64,000 nt of DNA from Phycicoccus duodecadis. GTDB lineage: Bacteria; Actinomycetota; Actinomycetes; Actinomycetales; Dermatophilaceae. Shown here one piece after another: positions 25,998-34,822 of this stretch. How positions within the stretch are numbered: the stretch's first letter is position 1; every line of letters begins with the position of its first letter. The DNA is taken from positions 2,728,001 to 2,792,000 of the forward strand of contig NZ_PJNE01000001.1 of the NCBI RefSeq assembly GCF_002846495.1, given 5' to 3'. The notes beneath the pieces were generated by a model that saw only the letters and a list, made by a program, of their open reading frames with translations, made no database searches and had not been told where the DNA came from. The position numbers and the translations under genes are program-made.

Positions 25998-27020
25998 ATG
26001 CGCGCAGTGGTCTACGACCGTCCCCGGTCGTTCGCCGTGCAGGAGGTCGAGCGCCCGAGCGCCGGCCCGGGCCAGGTGGTGGTCGACGTCGACCGCGCCG
26101 GGGTCTGCGGCACCGACCTGCACCTGCACGAGGGCGGCTTCTTCGCCGCCTTCCCGCTGACGCCGGGGCACGAGTCGACCGGTGTCGTGCGCGAGGTGGG
26201 CGACGGGGTCGGGCACGTGCGGGTCGGGCAGCGGGTGGCCGTCGACAACGCCTCGGCCTGCGGACACTGCCCCGAGTGCTCGCGCGGCAACCACCTGTTC
26301 TGCGAGGACTTCCTGTCCCTCGGGGTCAACGCGCCCGGCGGGTTCGCCGAGTCGCTCGTCAGCCCGGCGCACAAGGTCTACCCCGCCGACGACCTGGCCG
26401 CCGAGGTCGCCGTGTTCGCCGAGCCGCTCGCGTGCGCGGTGCACGGGATGGACGTGCTGGGCCTGCGCCCCGGAGCCGACGTGCTGGTGGTGGGGGCCGG
26501 CACGACCGGGCTCCTGCTGGCCCAGCTGCTGCTGCACGGCGGCGCCGGCCGGGTGACGATGGCGGCGCCGACGGCGTTCAAGCTCGCGCTGGCCGAGTCC
26601 TTCGGCGTCGACCGGGTGGTGCCGGTGACCCGCGACGCCGAGGCCACCGCGCGCACCCTGGCCGCGCTGCAGCCCGGCGGGTTCGACGTGACCGTCGACG
26701 TCACCGGGGCGGCGGCGGTGGTCGCCACCCTGCCGGCGCTGACCGCGACCAACGGCACCGTGTTCGTCTACGGGATGTGCGACGAGGACGCCCGCATCCC
26801 GCTCAGCCCGTACGACGTGTTCCGGCGGCAGCTGACCGTCAGAGGCTCGTTCGCCCAGGTCGACTGCATGGACCGGTCGCTGGCCTGGCTGCGCTCGGGG
26901 CGCATCCGCACCGACGGGCTCGTCACGCACCGGTTCCCGCTCGCCGAGTACGGCACCGCGCTCGAGACGCTGCGCAGCGACCCGACCAGCCTCAAGGTCC
27001 TCGTCGACCCCACCGCCTGA
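25998..27020 (+). CDS. Zinc-dependent alcohol/polyol dehydrogenase
   Basis: A 340-residue MDR enzyme of the sorbitol/threonine dehydrogenase group. Catalytic zinc ligands are Cys in AGVCGTDLHLHEGG and His-Glu in PGHESTG. The structural zinc lobe is intact: CGHCPECSRGNHLFC. VVGAGTTGLLLAQLLL is the NAD-binding loop, and EPLACAVHG the third zinc region. It would oxidise a sugar alcohol or secondary alcohol. AGGAGG precedes ATG 25998 by four bases. Exact substrate unknown. Confidence 0.92.
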   Translation: MRAVVYDRPRSFAVQEVERPSAGPGQVVVDVDRAGVCGTDLHLHEGGFFAAFPLTPGHESTGVVREVGDGVGHVRVGQRVAVDNASACGHCPECSRGNHLFCEDFLSLGVNAPGGFAESLVSPAHKVYPADDLAAEVAVFAEPLACAVHGMDVLGLRPGADVLVVGAGTTGLLLAQLLLHGGAGRVTMAAPTAFKLALAESFGVDRVVPVTRDAEATARTLAALQPGGFDVTVDVTGAAAVVATLPALTATNGTVFVYGMCDEDARIPLSPYDVFRRQLTVRGSFAQVDCMDRSLAWLRSGRIRTDGLVTHRFPLAEYGTALETLRSDPTSLKVLVDPTA

Positions 27021-27043
27021 GGCCGCTCAGAACAGCACCCCGA

Positions 27044-27069
27044 GAAACCGGCGCCCCGACCCCGGTTTC
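27044..27069. terminator. Hairpin between convergent genes
   Basis: GAAACCGG and CCGGTTTC form an 8-bp stem around a 10-base loop, in the 83-bp gap between the dehydrogenase and the next convergent gene. The low-GC end of the stem makes it stand out. Confidence 0.6.
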
Positions 27070-27103
27070 CCCCGGGTGAAGGTCCTGCGCGCAGATCGCT
27101 GGG

Positions 27104-27709
27104 TCAGGACGCGAACTCCATCGTGACCACCGCGGCCGGGTCGATGGTCGTGATCAACGTCGTGTAGACGGTCTTCGCCTGGTCCTTCAGGACGCCCTGG
27201 TTCGAGTCGAGGTACTTCTGCTGGGCCTTCTTGTCGAGGATCTCGTTCACCATCTTGAGCGTGTCGGGCTTCGGTGCCGTCCAGCTCAGGAAGTCGCCGT
27301 CCTCCGTGGCGACCTCGAACGTCGGCTCGTCATAACCGATGAAGACGAACTCGGGCACGGTGACCCGGTAGGCGCTCTGCCCGACCGTCGCCACCTTCAC
27401 CGCGGCCCCGTCGATCCCGAGCTTCCCCTTGAAGGTGTACTGGAGGAACACACTGCTGCTCGATCCGGGGATGGTCCTCCCGAACAGGGTGGCGTTCGTC
27501 TTCTGCGACGTGATGCCCTGGATGCTGAGGCTGACCAGCGAGACCTCCTGCGTGCGCTCGATCGCCTGGATGACCTGGGAGTCCCGGCTTTCGCTTCGAC
27601 TCCCGAAGGGGAGGGACCAACCCTGCGTGGTCGCCACGACGAGTCCCCCGATCAGGAGGATCGCCACGACGACGCCCCCCGCCACCACCTTCACCACCGA
27701 CTTGATCAT
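27104..27709 (-). CDS. Membrane-anchored protein resembling DUF4230
   Basis: A 201-residue protein: one N-terminal helix (about residues 5-28, KVVAGGVVVAILLIGGLVVA) and an extracytoplasmic domain starting near RDSQVIQAIERTQEVSLVSLSIQGI, which recalls DUF4230. The rest is a mixed beta-strand and helix domain without cysteines or obvious catalytic residues. The family has no known function. The base composition is less GC-extreme than the neighbours. It stands alone between a terminator hairpin and a repeat-containing 240-bp gap. GGGAG lies 11 bases before the ATG. Confidence 0.7.
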   Translation of the reverse strand: MIKSVVKVVAGGVVVAILLIGGLVVATTQGWSLPFGSRSESRDSQVIQAIERTQEVSLVSLSIQGITSQKTNATLFGRTIPGSSSSVFLQYTFKGKLGIDGAAVKVATVGQSAYRVTVPEFVFIGYDEPTFEVATEDGDFLSWTAPKPDTLKMVNEILDKKAQQKYLDSNQGVLKDQAKTVYTTLITTIDPAAVVTMEFAS

Positions 27710-27860
27710 CGTTCCAGAGCTCCCTACGTGTCGGCCGTAGCCCGCCTCGGGCTGGGCCGCCCGGCGTGGAGCCATCCGGACCCCCGGGCGGAACAGTAGC
27801 GGGCTGCGGCGACACGGGAGGTCAACCCCACGAATGAGGCGGCTGTCCCGCCACGACACT

Positions 27861-27938
27861 CCCGCACGTGCCGGGTTGTTGCGCGCGGGGGGCTGCTCCC
27901 ACCGCAACAACCCCGCACGTGCTGGGTTCTGGCGCGCG
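27861..27938. repeat. Direct and inverted repeats upstream of the DUF4230-like gene
   Basis: Two near-copies beginning CCCGCACGTGC (27861 and 27912), each followed by a YGGGTT segment and GCGCGC, about 51 bp apart. GGGTTGTTGCG (27873-27883) also pairs with CGCAACAACCC (27903-27913). The dyad GCACGTGC occurs in both copies. The element could be a terminator for the FAD dehydrogenase gene read from the right, or an operator. Confidence 0.6.
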
Positions 27939-27949
27939 CCGACGCCCGG

Positions 27950-29623
27950 TCAGAGCGCGGCGGCGGCTGCCCGCCCGGCCTCACGCCCCGTGAACAGGCA
28001 TCCCCCCACGAAGGTGCCCTCGAGGGCCCGGTACCCGTGCACGCCGCCGCCGCCGAACCCGGCGACCTCACCCGCCGCGTACAACCCCGGCACCGGCGAG
28101 CCGGCCGCGTCGAGCACCCGCCCCGAGAGGTCGGTGTGCAGGCCACCCAGGGTCTTGCGCGAGAGGACCCGCAGCCGCACCGCCACGAGCGGTCCGTGCT
28201 TGGGGTCGAGGATGCGGTGCGGCGGGAACGCGCGCTTGGTGAGACGGTCGCCGCGATACCGCCGGGCCACCCGGATCGCCGCGACCTGCGCGTCCTTGGT
28301 GAACTCGTTGTCGACCTGCCGGTCGCGCTCGACGACCTGCCGCGTCAGGTGCCCGGCGTCGATCGGATGGTCGGGTTCGAGCGCGTTCATCCGCGCCACC
28401 AGCTGGTCAAGGGTGTCGGCGGTGAGCCAGTCCTCGCCGTGGTCGAGGAACGCCTGCACCGAGGGCTGGACCTTGGTGAACGGCCGGCGCAGCACGTCGC
28501 GGTAGCGGCGCTCGGTGAGGTCGAGGTTCTGCTCCGACCCCGAGAGCGTGAACTCCTTGCCGACGATCGAGCGGTTGAGCACGAACCACGAGTGGTCGGC
28601 GCCGGTGCGCCGCAGGTGCTGGAGCGTCCCGAGGGTGTCGAACCCCGGCAGGAACGGGCTCGGCAGCCGGTCGCCGTGGGCGTCGAACCAGAGCGAGCTC
28701 GGGCCGGGCAGGATGCGGATGCCGTGCCCCGGCCAGATGGGGTCCCAGTTGCGCACGCCCTCGGTGTAGTGCCACATCCGGTCGCGGTTCACGACCACGC
28801 CGCCCGCCGCCTCGGTGATCGCGAGCATCCGGCCGTCGACATGGGCCGGCACCCCGGTGAGCAGGTCGCGAGGTGCCTCCCCCAGGCGCGACGGCCAGTT
28901 GGGGCGCACCAGCGAGTGGTCGCCGCCGATGCCGCCCGAGGTCACCAGCACGACCTCGGCGCCGTACTCGAAGCCGCCGGTGACGTCGCGGTTGGTGGCC
29001 ACCCCGCGCGGTGACGCGTCGGGTGCCAGCACCGACCCGCGCACCCCGGTGACGGCACCCCCGCTGGTCACCAGCTCGTCGACCCGGTGCCGCGGCCGGT
29101 AGACGATCCGGCCGCCGGCCATGTGCTCGCGGACCCGCTTCTCGAACGGTGCGACCAGCCCGGTGCCCGTCCCCCACGGGATGTGGAAGCGCGGCACCGA
29201 GTTGCCGTGGCCGCCGCTGGTGCCGTCGCCGCGCTCGGCCCAGCCGACCACCGGGAAGAACGACACGCCGCGCTCGCGCAGCCAGGCGCGCTTCTCGCCC
29301 GCGGCCCACTCGACGTACGAGCGCGCCCACTCGCGCCCCCAGTGGTCGGGGCCCGGGCTGCCGTCGGGTGCGACCAGGCGGTCCCACCCCGCACTGCCCT
29401 GCCAGTCCTGCCACGCCAGCTCGAGCGAGTCGCGGACGCCCATCCGCCGCTGCTCGGGGCTGTCGACGAGGAACAGGCCACCGAAGCTCCACCACGCCTG
29501 GCCCCCGAGGTTGGCCTCGGACTCCTGGTCGAGCAGCACCACCGAGCGGTCGGCATCGGCGAGCTCGCACGCCGCGACCAGGCCGGCGAGCCCGGCTCCC
29601 ACGACGACGGCGTCGGCATCCAC
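27950..29623 (-). CDS. FAD-binding dehydrogenase (KstD/fumarate reductase-like, Rv0785 type)
   Basis: A 557-residue flavoprotein. The dinucleotide site VVVGAGLAGLVAACELA starts at residue 6; EANLGGQAWWSFGGLF is the FAD/substrate segment, and GLYAAGEVAGFGGGGVHGYRALEGT near the C-terminus is the FAD-closing motif. It resembles ketosteroid dehydrogenase-type flavoproteins and, from memory, Mycobacterium Rv0785. Start is GTG 29623, leaderless by the -10 six bases before it. Substrate unknown; there are no steroid genes around it. Confidence 0.87.
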   Translation of the reverse strand: MDADAVVVGAGLAGLVAACELADADRSVVLLDQESEANLGGQAWWSFGGLFLVDSPEQRRMGVRDSLELAWQDWQGSAGWDRLVAPDGSPGPDHWGREWARSYVEWAAGEKRAWLRERGVSFFPVVGWAERGDGTSGGHGNSVPRFHIPWGTGTGLVAPFEKRVREHMAGGRIVYRPRHRVDELVTSGGAVTGVRGSVLAPDASPRGVATNRDVTGGFEYGAEVVLVTSGGIGGDHSLVRPNWPSRLGEAPRDLLTGVPAHVDGRMLAITEAAGGVVVNRDRMWHYTEGVRNWDPIWPGHGIRILPGPSSLWFDAHGDRLPSPFLPGFDTLGTLQHLRRTGADHSWFVLNRSIVGKEFTLSGSEQNLDLTERRYRDVLRRPFTKVQPSVQAFLDHGEDWLTADTLDQLVARMNALEPDHPIDAGHLTRQVVERDRQVDNEFTKDAQVAAIRVARRYRGDRLTKRAFPPHRILDPKHGPLVAVRLRVLSRKTLGGLHTDLSGRVLDAAGSPVPGLYAAGEVAGFGGGGVHGYRALEGTFVGGCLFTGREAGRAAAAAL

Positions 29624-29629
29624 GGCCCG

Positions 29630-29635
29630 ACCCTA
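29630..29635 (-). promoter_or_regulatory. Leaderless -10 box for the FAD dehydrogenase
   Basis: TAGGGT on the minus strand, six bases before GTG 29623. Confidence 0.5.
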
Positions 29636-30319
29636 TGCCTGCACGCCCACCACGCGGACCCCTCGCCCCACACCCTCGACGACCAGCGCCGCGAGGTCGC
29701 GCACGACGAGGTCGGCCTCGGGCTCGAGCTCGGCCCGCTCCATGGTGTTCTCCACCGCGACGAGCCCCCCGCAGCCGGCCGCCCGTGCCGCACGCAGCCC
29801 GGCCACGGCGTCCTCGACCACCAGGCAGTCGGCGGGGGCGAGCCCGAGCCGCTCGGCGCCCAGCAGCCAGGGGTCGGGCCAGGGCTTGCCGCGCTCGACG
29901 TGGTCGGCGGTGACGACGACGTCCGGGCGCGCCAGCCCGGTGGCGCGCAGCCGCGCCTCGGCCAGCGGGTCGCTCGAGGACGTGACGATGGCCGTGGGCA
30001 CGCCGGCCGCGTGCAGCAGCGCCAGCAGCTCGGCCGCGCCGGGCAGCACGGTGATGCCGTCGACGTCGGCCACCTCGAGCTCGACGATCCGCTCGTACGC
30101 GGCCTCGCGCCGCGCCTCGGGCAGCAGCTCGGCGATGAGGTTGCGCGCGGTGACGCCGTGGAAGCCCACGAGCCGCCGCGGGTCGACCCCGTGCTCCTCG
30201 CACCACCGCAGCCAGGACCGCTCGACCGCCCCGATGGAGTCGATGAGGGTGCCGTCCATGTCGAGCAGCACCCCCGCGAAGGGCCGGGCCAGGGCGGGTG
30301 GGACCGCGGAGTCGGGCAT
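29633..30319 (-). CDS. HAD-superfamily phosphatase/phosphoglucomutase-like hydrolase
   Basis: A 228-residue HAD protein with subfamily I cap. Motif I is LLDMDGTLIDS (nucleophile Asp20), motif II IVTSSSD, motif III Lys in ERGKPWPDPWLLGAERLG, motif IV VVEDAVAGLRAA. The pattern fits beta-phosphoglucomutase and sugar-phosphate phosphatases. Its stop lies only 9 bp before the next minus-strand gene, whose own -10 overlaps the HAD stop region. Confidence 0.9.
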   Translation of the reverse strand: MPDSAVPPALARPFAGVLLDMDGTLIDSIGAVERSWLRWCEEHGVDPRRLVGFHGVTARNLIAELLPEARREAAYERIVELEVADVDGITVLPGAAELLALLHAAGVPTAIVTSSSDPLAEARLRATGLARPDVVVTADHVERGKPWPDPWLLGAERLGLAPADCLVVEDAVAGLRAARAAGCGGLVAVENTMERAELEPEADLVVRDLAALVVEGVGRGVRVVGVQA

Positions 30320-30326
30320 GCCGGCC

Positions 30327-30332
30327 AGCCTA
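30327..30332 (-). promoter_or_regulatory. Leaderless -10 box for the HAD gene
   Basis: TAGGCT on the minus strand, seven bases before ATG 30319. Confidence 0.5.
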
Positions 30333-30393
30333 GGGTCCGGCGCCGACCGGCCGGTGTCCGCCCGGTCCGGCCCGGCCACCCAGGCGGCCGACC

Positions 30394-30399
30394 TAGTGT
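30394..30399 (+). promoter_or_regulatory. Leaderless -10 box for the metallophosphoesterase
   Basis: TAGTGT, seven bases before ATG 30407, back-to-back with the HAD promoter. Confidence 0.5.
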
Positions 30400-30406
30400 G
30401 GGCGTC

Positions 30407-32539
30407 ATGTCCCGACCCGCCGGCGCTCCGCGCACCGCGGTCGCGAGCGCCACCGTCGCGGTCGTGGCCCTGGTGGGGGGATGGAGCTGGGCCGCCGACC
30501 TGGTCGGGAGCGGCTTCGACCCGCGCACCGAGTCGATCAGCGCGCTGGCCTCGCTCGCGACGCCCCATCGCTGGGTGATGACGGCCGCCCTCGTGGTGAC
30601 CGGGCTCGCGCACTGCGTCACGGCCGCCGCGCTCGGGGCCGCCCGCCGCCCCGGCCGCATCGCGCTCGCGCTCGGCGGCCTGGCGACCCTCGCCGTCGCC
30701 GCCGCACCCCTGCCGTCGCGTACCGAGTCCTCGTCGCTGCACACCACCGTCGCCACGCTGTCCTTCGTCCTGCTCGGGCTCTGGCCGGTGCTGGGCGCCC
30801 GCCGCGACGGGCCGCTGGTCCTGCGCCGCAGGGTGGCGTGGCCGGCCGGCGCCGTCCTGCTGCTGGCCGTGGCCTCGCTCGGGGTGGGGCTGGGCGGGGG
30901 GTCGTTCGGCCTCCACGAGCGCCTGGTCGCGGCGCTCACCGTGCTGTGGCCGCTGGTCACGGCGGTCGGCGTCTGGTGGTCGGCCGGGCACCGGGTGGGG
31001 TCGCGCCGGGTCCTGCACGTGCTGACCGCGCTCGGGCTGACCGCCGGCTGCGTGGTCGCCGGCGTCGCGGCCACCTCGCTGGCGCCGGTGACCGCCCAGA
31101 CCCGCACCTACCAGGCCACGGTGACCCTCGACGGCGACCCCCGCCGGGCGGGTGAGCTGCTGGCCGAGACCACCTTCGGCGACGTGCAGGTGACCTTCTC
31201 CGGCCTGGCGCCCGGCATCCGCGCCGTCCCCCAGGTCAAGGCCAGCATCGCCGACCTCCTCTCGCGCCCGAAGGTGAGCCTGAGCAGCCTGCGCCCCGGC
31301 CCCCAGGAGCTCGACACCGCCATCCGCGACGCCGGGGTGGCCGTGCTCCTGCGCTTCGCCCTCGGCGCCGCCCTGCTGGCGCTGGTCGTCGTCGGTGCCT
31401 GGGCCCTCGGCCGCCGGCGCCGTCCGCCACCCTGGCTGGTGGCCGCCTCGGTCGCGGCCTGGACGGTCGCCACCGTGGGCACGGCCGCCAGCGTCTACAC
31501 CACCTACCAGCCGAGCCGGCAGGGCACCTTCACCGCCACCGAGGTCCTCGGCACCCTGCAGCGCAACCAGGGCCTGCTCGGCGACGTCGAGACCCGCGCC
31601 ACCCAGGCGGTCCCCTACCTGCGCAACCTCCTGGCCCTCTCGACCGCGCTCCAGCAGAAGTACGCCGCCGGGTCCCTCGAGTTCGACCCCGCGCTGCGGG
31701 TGCTGCTGGTCAGCGACATCCACGGCGGTCTCCAGTACCCCCTGATGCGCACCATCGTCGAGCAGGAGAGCATCGACGTCGTCGTCGATGCCGGCGACCT
31801 CGTCAACTTCGGCACCGTCACCGAGGCCACGGCGGCCGGCATGTTCGAGGGCATCGCCTCGCTGGGCGTCCCCTACCTGTTCGTCCGCGGCAACCACGAC
31901 GCCACGAGCGCCACCGACACCGCCCTGCTGACCCGGCTCGAGGACGTCCCCAACGTGGTCCTCCTCCAGGCTCCGAACGGCGACTACGACGAGGTCACCG
32001 TGGGCGGCATACGGATCGCGGGCTTCAACGACCCCCGCTGGTTCGGCGACTCGGGCAGGGGCTCGCCCGCGAAGCAGCGCCCTGCCCGCGAGGCCTTCCA
32101 GCGCGCGTTCGCCGGCCGACCCGCCCCCGACGTGGTCGTCTCGCACGAACCGTGGGCCCTCGACGGGGTGGAGGGCGGGGTCCTGCTCAACGGTCACATG
32201 CACTCGAGCGACCTCGAGGGCAACCGGATCCAGGTGGGCACGTTCACCGGCGGCGGCCCGTTCGTGCACTTCGTCGCGCAGGAGTCGCCCGACGGCGGCG
32301 AGGAGCTCGAGGGACAGCCGTCGGCGTTCGACATCCTCACCTTCGGGCCCCGGTGCCGCCTCTCGTCGCTGACGCGCTACCGGTTCCACGACATCATCGA
32401 GGGCCGGCCGGCCTACGACGACGTCTCGATCATCAACGGCGACCGGATCGACACCCGCCCGAACGACGCCGAGCGCACCTGCAGCGCCGACGAGCCGCTC
32501 ACCCGCACGACCATCGCGGCAGGGGTCGGCGCCGGCTGA
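30407..32539 (+). CDS. DUF998 membrane domain fused to a metallophosphoesterase
   Basis: A 710-residue two-part membrane protein. Residues about 10-215 form a seven-helix DUF998-like domain (GFDPRTESISALASLATPHR after helix 1). Then an extracytoplasmic stretch with VTFSGLAPGIRAVPQV, two more helices around 300-325 and 345-365, and a calcineurin-like phosphoesterase from about 430. All metal motifs are intact: LLVSDIHG, VDAGDLVNFG, VRGNHD, VVSHEP and NGHMHS. The rest of the protein without the DUF998 part resembles stand-alone actinobacterial membrane phosphoesterases. The catalytic domain would lie outside the cell if helix count is right. Substrate unknown; a cell-envelope phosphodiester is possible. 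Confidence 0.85.
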   Translation: MSRPAGAPRTAVASATVAVVALVGGWSWAADLVGSGFDPRTESISALASLATPHRWVMTAALVVTGLAHCVTAAALGAARRPGRIALALGGLATLAVAAAPLPSRTESSSLHTTVATLSFVLLGLWPVLGARRDGPLVLRRRVAWPAGAVLLLAVASLGVGLGGGSFGLHERLVAALTVLWPLVTAVGVWWSAGHRVGSRRVLHVLTALGLTAGCVVAGVAATSLAPVTAQTRTYQATVTLDGDPRRAGELLAETTFGDVQVTFSGLAPGIRAVPQVKASIADLLSRPKVSLSSLRPGPQELDTAIRDAGVAVLLRFALGAALLALVVVGAWALGRRRRPPPWLVAASVAAWTVATVGTAASVYTTYQPSRQGTFTATEVLGTLQRNQGLLGDVETRATQAVPYLRNLLALSTALQQKYAAGSLEFDPALRVLLVSDIHGGLQYPLMRTIVEQESIDVVVDAGDLVNFGTVTEATAAGMFEGIASLGVPYLFVRGNHDATSATDTALLTRLEDVPNVVLLQAPNGDYDEVTVGGIRIAGFNDPRWFGDSGRGSPAKQRPAREAFQRAFAGRPAPDVVVSHEPWALDGVEGGVLLNGHMHSSDLEGNRIQVGTFTGGGPFVHFVAQESPDGGEELEGQPSAFDILTFGPRCRLSSLTRYRFHDIIEGRPAYDDVSIINGDRIDTRPNDAERTCSADEPLTRTTIAAGVGAG

Positions 32540-32548
32540 GGCGCATCG

Positions 32549-32565
32549 CCGCCCGGTCGGGGCGG
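32549..32565. terminator. Short hairpin between convergent genes
   Basis: CCGCCC-GGTCG-GGGCGG, a 6-bp stem with five-base loop, filling the gap between the phosphoesterase stop and the next gene's stop. Confidence 0.5.
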
Positions 32566-33468
32566 TCAGGCGGGCAGCGAGAGGGTGGTGCGGTAGGCCA
32601 CGTGCGGCTTGGGCCCGGCGCCGCAGCTCAGCGGCGCCTCGGGCAGCTCCTCGCGCACGATGTCGACGACCACGAGCTCGGGGACCGGGCCGTGGCCGAG
32701 GACCTCGACCCGGGTCGGCATCCCGGCCCGACCCGGCGTGACGAGCCCGGCCTCGGCGTCGGTGCTGCCGGTGGGGCCGTACTCGCGCAGCACCGCGGCC
32801 ACCGCCGCCTGGACCTCGGGCTCGTACCGGGTGAGGCCGCGCAGGTGGCTGGCGGTGACGCGGCCCGCCAGGTGGCCGCTGACTACCTCGGCCGCGTCGT
32901 CGGTGTCGAGCATCCCGTAGCAGGCGCCGTCGGGCAGGACCAGGAGCGTGCCGGAGAAGCGGTGCCCGCCCAGGTGGGTGCACTCCCAGACGTCGCCGGG
33001 CCGCTCGCGGGCGAGCCGCGCCGCGATGGGCCGGCCCCGCACGGCGCAGCAGGCGTCGCGGGTGCCGTGGGTGCAGACCAGCACCATCGGGTCGGCGTCC
33101 TCGTCGCTGACGCTCAGCGCCGGCCCGAGCGCGTGGGCGGCGGCGAGGAGGTCCTCGGCGGTGCGCCAGGTGCCGCGGACCCAGGTGCCGCGCACGGTGT
33201 CGACGGCGTACCAGGCGGGGTCACCGCCATCGGCCTGGCGCCGTCCCTGACGGCGGATGAGCAGCACCTTGCCGCCGTAGGACGCGCTGACGGCCTCGAT
33301 CTCCTGACCCACCCGCCCGGCCATCGGCGGGGTGTCGAGGGGGGCCTTGGCCCACGGGCCGGGGTGCTCGACGAGCAGCCAACGCGCGGCCACGGGAGCG
33401 GAGCCGGCGAGCGGGTCGCCCCGGTGGCGGGCCGCGGCCGAGCAGCGGGAGAGGTCGGTCAGCGCCAT
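32566..33468 (-). CDS. Sucrase/ferredoxin-like (Suc_Fer) family protein
   Basis: A 300-residue protein of the sucrase/ferredoxin-like family with a thioredoxin-like ferredoxin fold. The cysteines in CTHGTRDACCAVRG, and the following HLGGHRFSGTLLVLPDGACYG, are the family's conserved segments; they may bind an Fe-S cluster. An early Cys sits in LSRCSAAARHRGD. The biological role is not known. It is a single gene with a leaderless start. Confidence 0.88.
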   Translation of the reverse strand: MALTDLSRCSAAARHRGDPLAGSAPVAARWLLVEHPGPWAKAPLDTPPMAGRVGQEIEAVSASYGGKVLLIRRQGRRQADGGDPAWYAVDTVRGTWVRGTWRTAEDLLAAAHALGPALSVSDEDADPMVLVCTHGTRDACCAVRGRPIAARLARERPGDVWECTHLGGHRFSGTLLVLPDGACYGMLDTDDAAEVVSGHLAGRVTASHLRGLTRYEPEVQAAVAAVLREYGPTGSTDAEAGLVTPGRAGMPTRVEVLGHGPVPELVVVDIVREELPEAPLSCGAGPKPHVAYRTTLSLPA

Positions 33469-33475
33469 TCCGGCG

Positions 33476-33481
33476 ATGCTA
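33476..33481 (-). promoter_or_regulatory. Leaderless -10 box for the Suc_Fer gene
   Basis: TAGCAT on the minus strand, seven bases before ATG 33468. Confidence 0.5.
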
Positions 33482-33502
33482 CGCGGGCCCGGGACGGCCG
33501 AC

Positions 33503-33534
33503 GGAGCCCGGCCCCCAAGGAGGGCGGGCCCCGT
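33503..33534 (-). terminator. Terminator-like hairpin after the sugar permease gene
   Basis: GCCCGGCCC and GGGCGGGC pair across CCAAGGA with one bulge, 17-48 bp past the permease stop. No T-tract. Confidence 0.45.
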
Positions 33535-33550
33535 CGAGACCTGCTGCGGG

Positions 33551-34822
33551 TCAGGCGCGCCCGTGGGCGGCGCGGCTGCGGCGGCTGAGGCTGTCGATGA
33601 CGACGGCCAGCAGCAGCACCGCGCCGGTGACGACGAAGCGCACGTCGGAGGAGACCGACAGCAGCGCCAGCCCGTTGCTGATCGAGAAGATCACGACGAT
33701 GCCGAGCAGGGCCGAGTAGGCCGAGCCGCGACCACCGAAGAGCGAGGTGCCGCCGATGACCGCCGCTGCGATGGCGTTGAGGTTGGTGTCGGCGCCGCCG
33801 CTGCTCTGGTTGGCCGAGGCCAGCCGAGCGGCCGCCAGGATGCCGCCGAGGGCCGCGAAGGTGGAGCACAGGGTGAACACCGTGAGGTAGATGCGCTTGA
33901 CGTTGATGCCGGCGCGGCGCGCCGCCTCGACGTTGCCGCCGATGGCCAGGACCGAGCGTCCCCAGGTGGTGCGGCGGATGAGGAGGTCCATCACCACGAC
34001 GAGCGCGATGAACAGCACGACCATGTAGGAGACGCCCCGGTCGCGGTTGAGCACGTAGGCCGCGACCAGCAGCAGGAGGGCGAGCAGCCCGGCCCGCAGC
34101 GCGAGCGCCGACAGCGGGGCCGCCGACAGGCCGGCGCCGGATCGGCGCTGGTTGGTGCGCAGCCGCGAGAGCAGGTAGACCGCCGGGACGACGACCGCCA
34201 GGACGTAGGCGAGCACGTCGGGGAGGAACTGCTGCGAGGCGAACTGCACCACGCCCGACTCGAACGGCAGGTTGATGGTGCCGTCCTTGCCGAGGGTTCG
34301 GATCTGGAGCCCGAGGAGCACCAGCAACCCCGCCAGGGTGATGACGAAGCTCGGGACCCCGAAGCGGTTGAACAGCATCCCGTAGACGAGACCGGTCACG
34401 ACCCCGGCGGCCAGCGCAGCCAGGATGGCCAGCCACACGCTGACGCCGTGGTTGACGAACAGGACCGCCAGGACCGCCCCGGACAGGCCCGACATCGAGC
34501 CCACCGACAGGTCGATCTCGCCGAGCAGGAGCACCAGCACCACCCCGATGGCGATGGTGCCGATCGGCACCATCTGCACGGTGAGGTTCACGAGGTTGCG
34601 GCTCGAGAGGAAGAGCGGGTTGAGGGCGTAGAAGACGCCCCAGATGAGGACGAGGCCGACGACGACGGGAAGCGAGCCGAGGTCACCCGACTTCACGCGC
34701 TGCCAGGTGGCCCCGGCCCAGCCGCCGATGCCCCGGCTGGCGATGAGGCGCTCGTCCTGGAGGTCGGCGGGGAGGGCGGCCGCGGTGGGGTCGGCCGGCG
34801 GCGGGGTCTGCGAGGTGGTCAC
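33551..34822 (-). CDS. Sugar ABC transporter permease (XylH/RbsC type)
   Basis: A 423-residue BPD_transp_2 permease. Ten or so helices; family segments are VPIGTIAIGVVLVLLLGEIDLSVGSM, NRFGVPSFVITLAGLLVLLG, the cytoplasmic AIGGNVEAARRAGINVKRI coupling loop and IGGTSLFGGRGS. The extra length relative to RbsC is typical of XylH. GTG 34822 overlaps the ATPase stop (GTGA). It is the last gene of the binding protein-ATPase-permease operon. Confidence 0.93.
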   Translation of the reverse strand: MTTSQTPPPADPTAAALPADLQDERLIASRGIGGWAGATWQRVKSGDLGSLPVVVGLVLIWGVFYALNPLFLSSRNLVNLTVQMVPIGTIAIGVVLVLLLGEIDLSVGSMSGLSGAVLAVLFVNHGVSVWLAILAALAAGVVTGLVYGMLFNRFGVPSFVITLAGLLVLLGLQIRTLGKDGTINLPFESGVVQFASQQFLPDVLAYVLAVVVPAVYLLSRLRTNQRRSGAGLSAAPLSALALRAGLLALLLLVAAYVLNRDRGVSYMVVLFIALVVVMDLLIRRTTWGRSVLAIGGNVEAARRAGINVKRIYLTVFTLCSTFAALGGILAAARLASANQSSGGADTNLNAIAAAVIGGTSLFGGRGSAYSALLGIVVIFSISNGLALLSVSSDVRFVVTGAVLLLAVVIDSLSRRSRAAHGRA

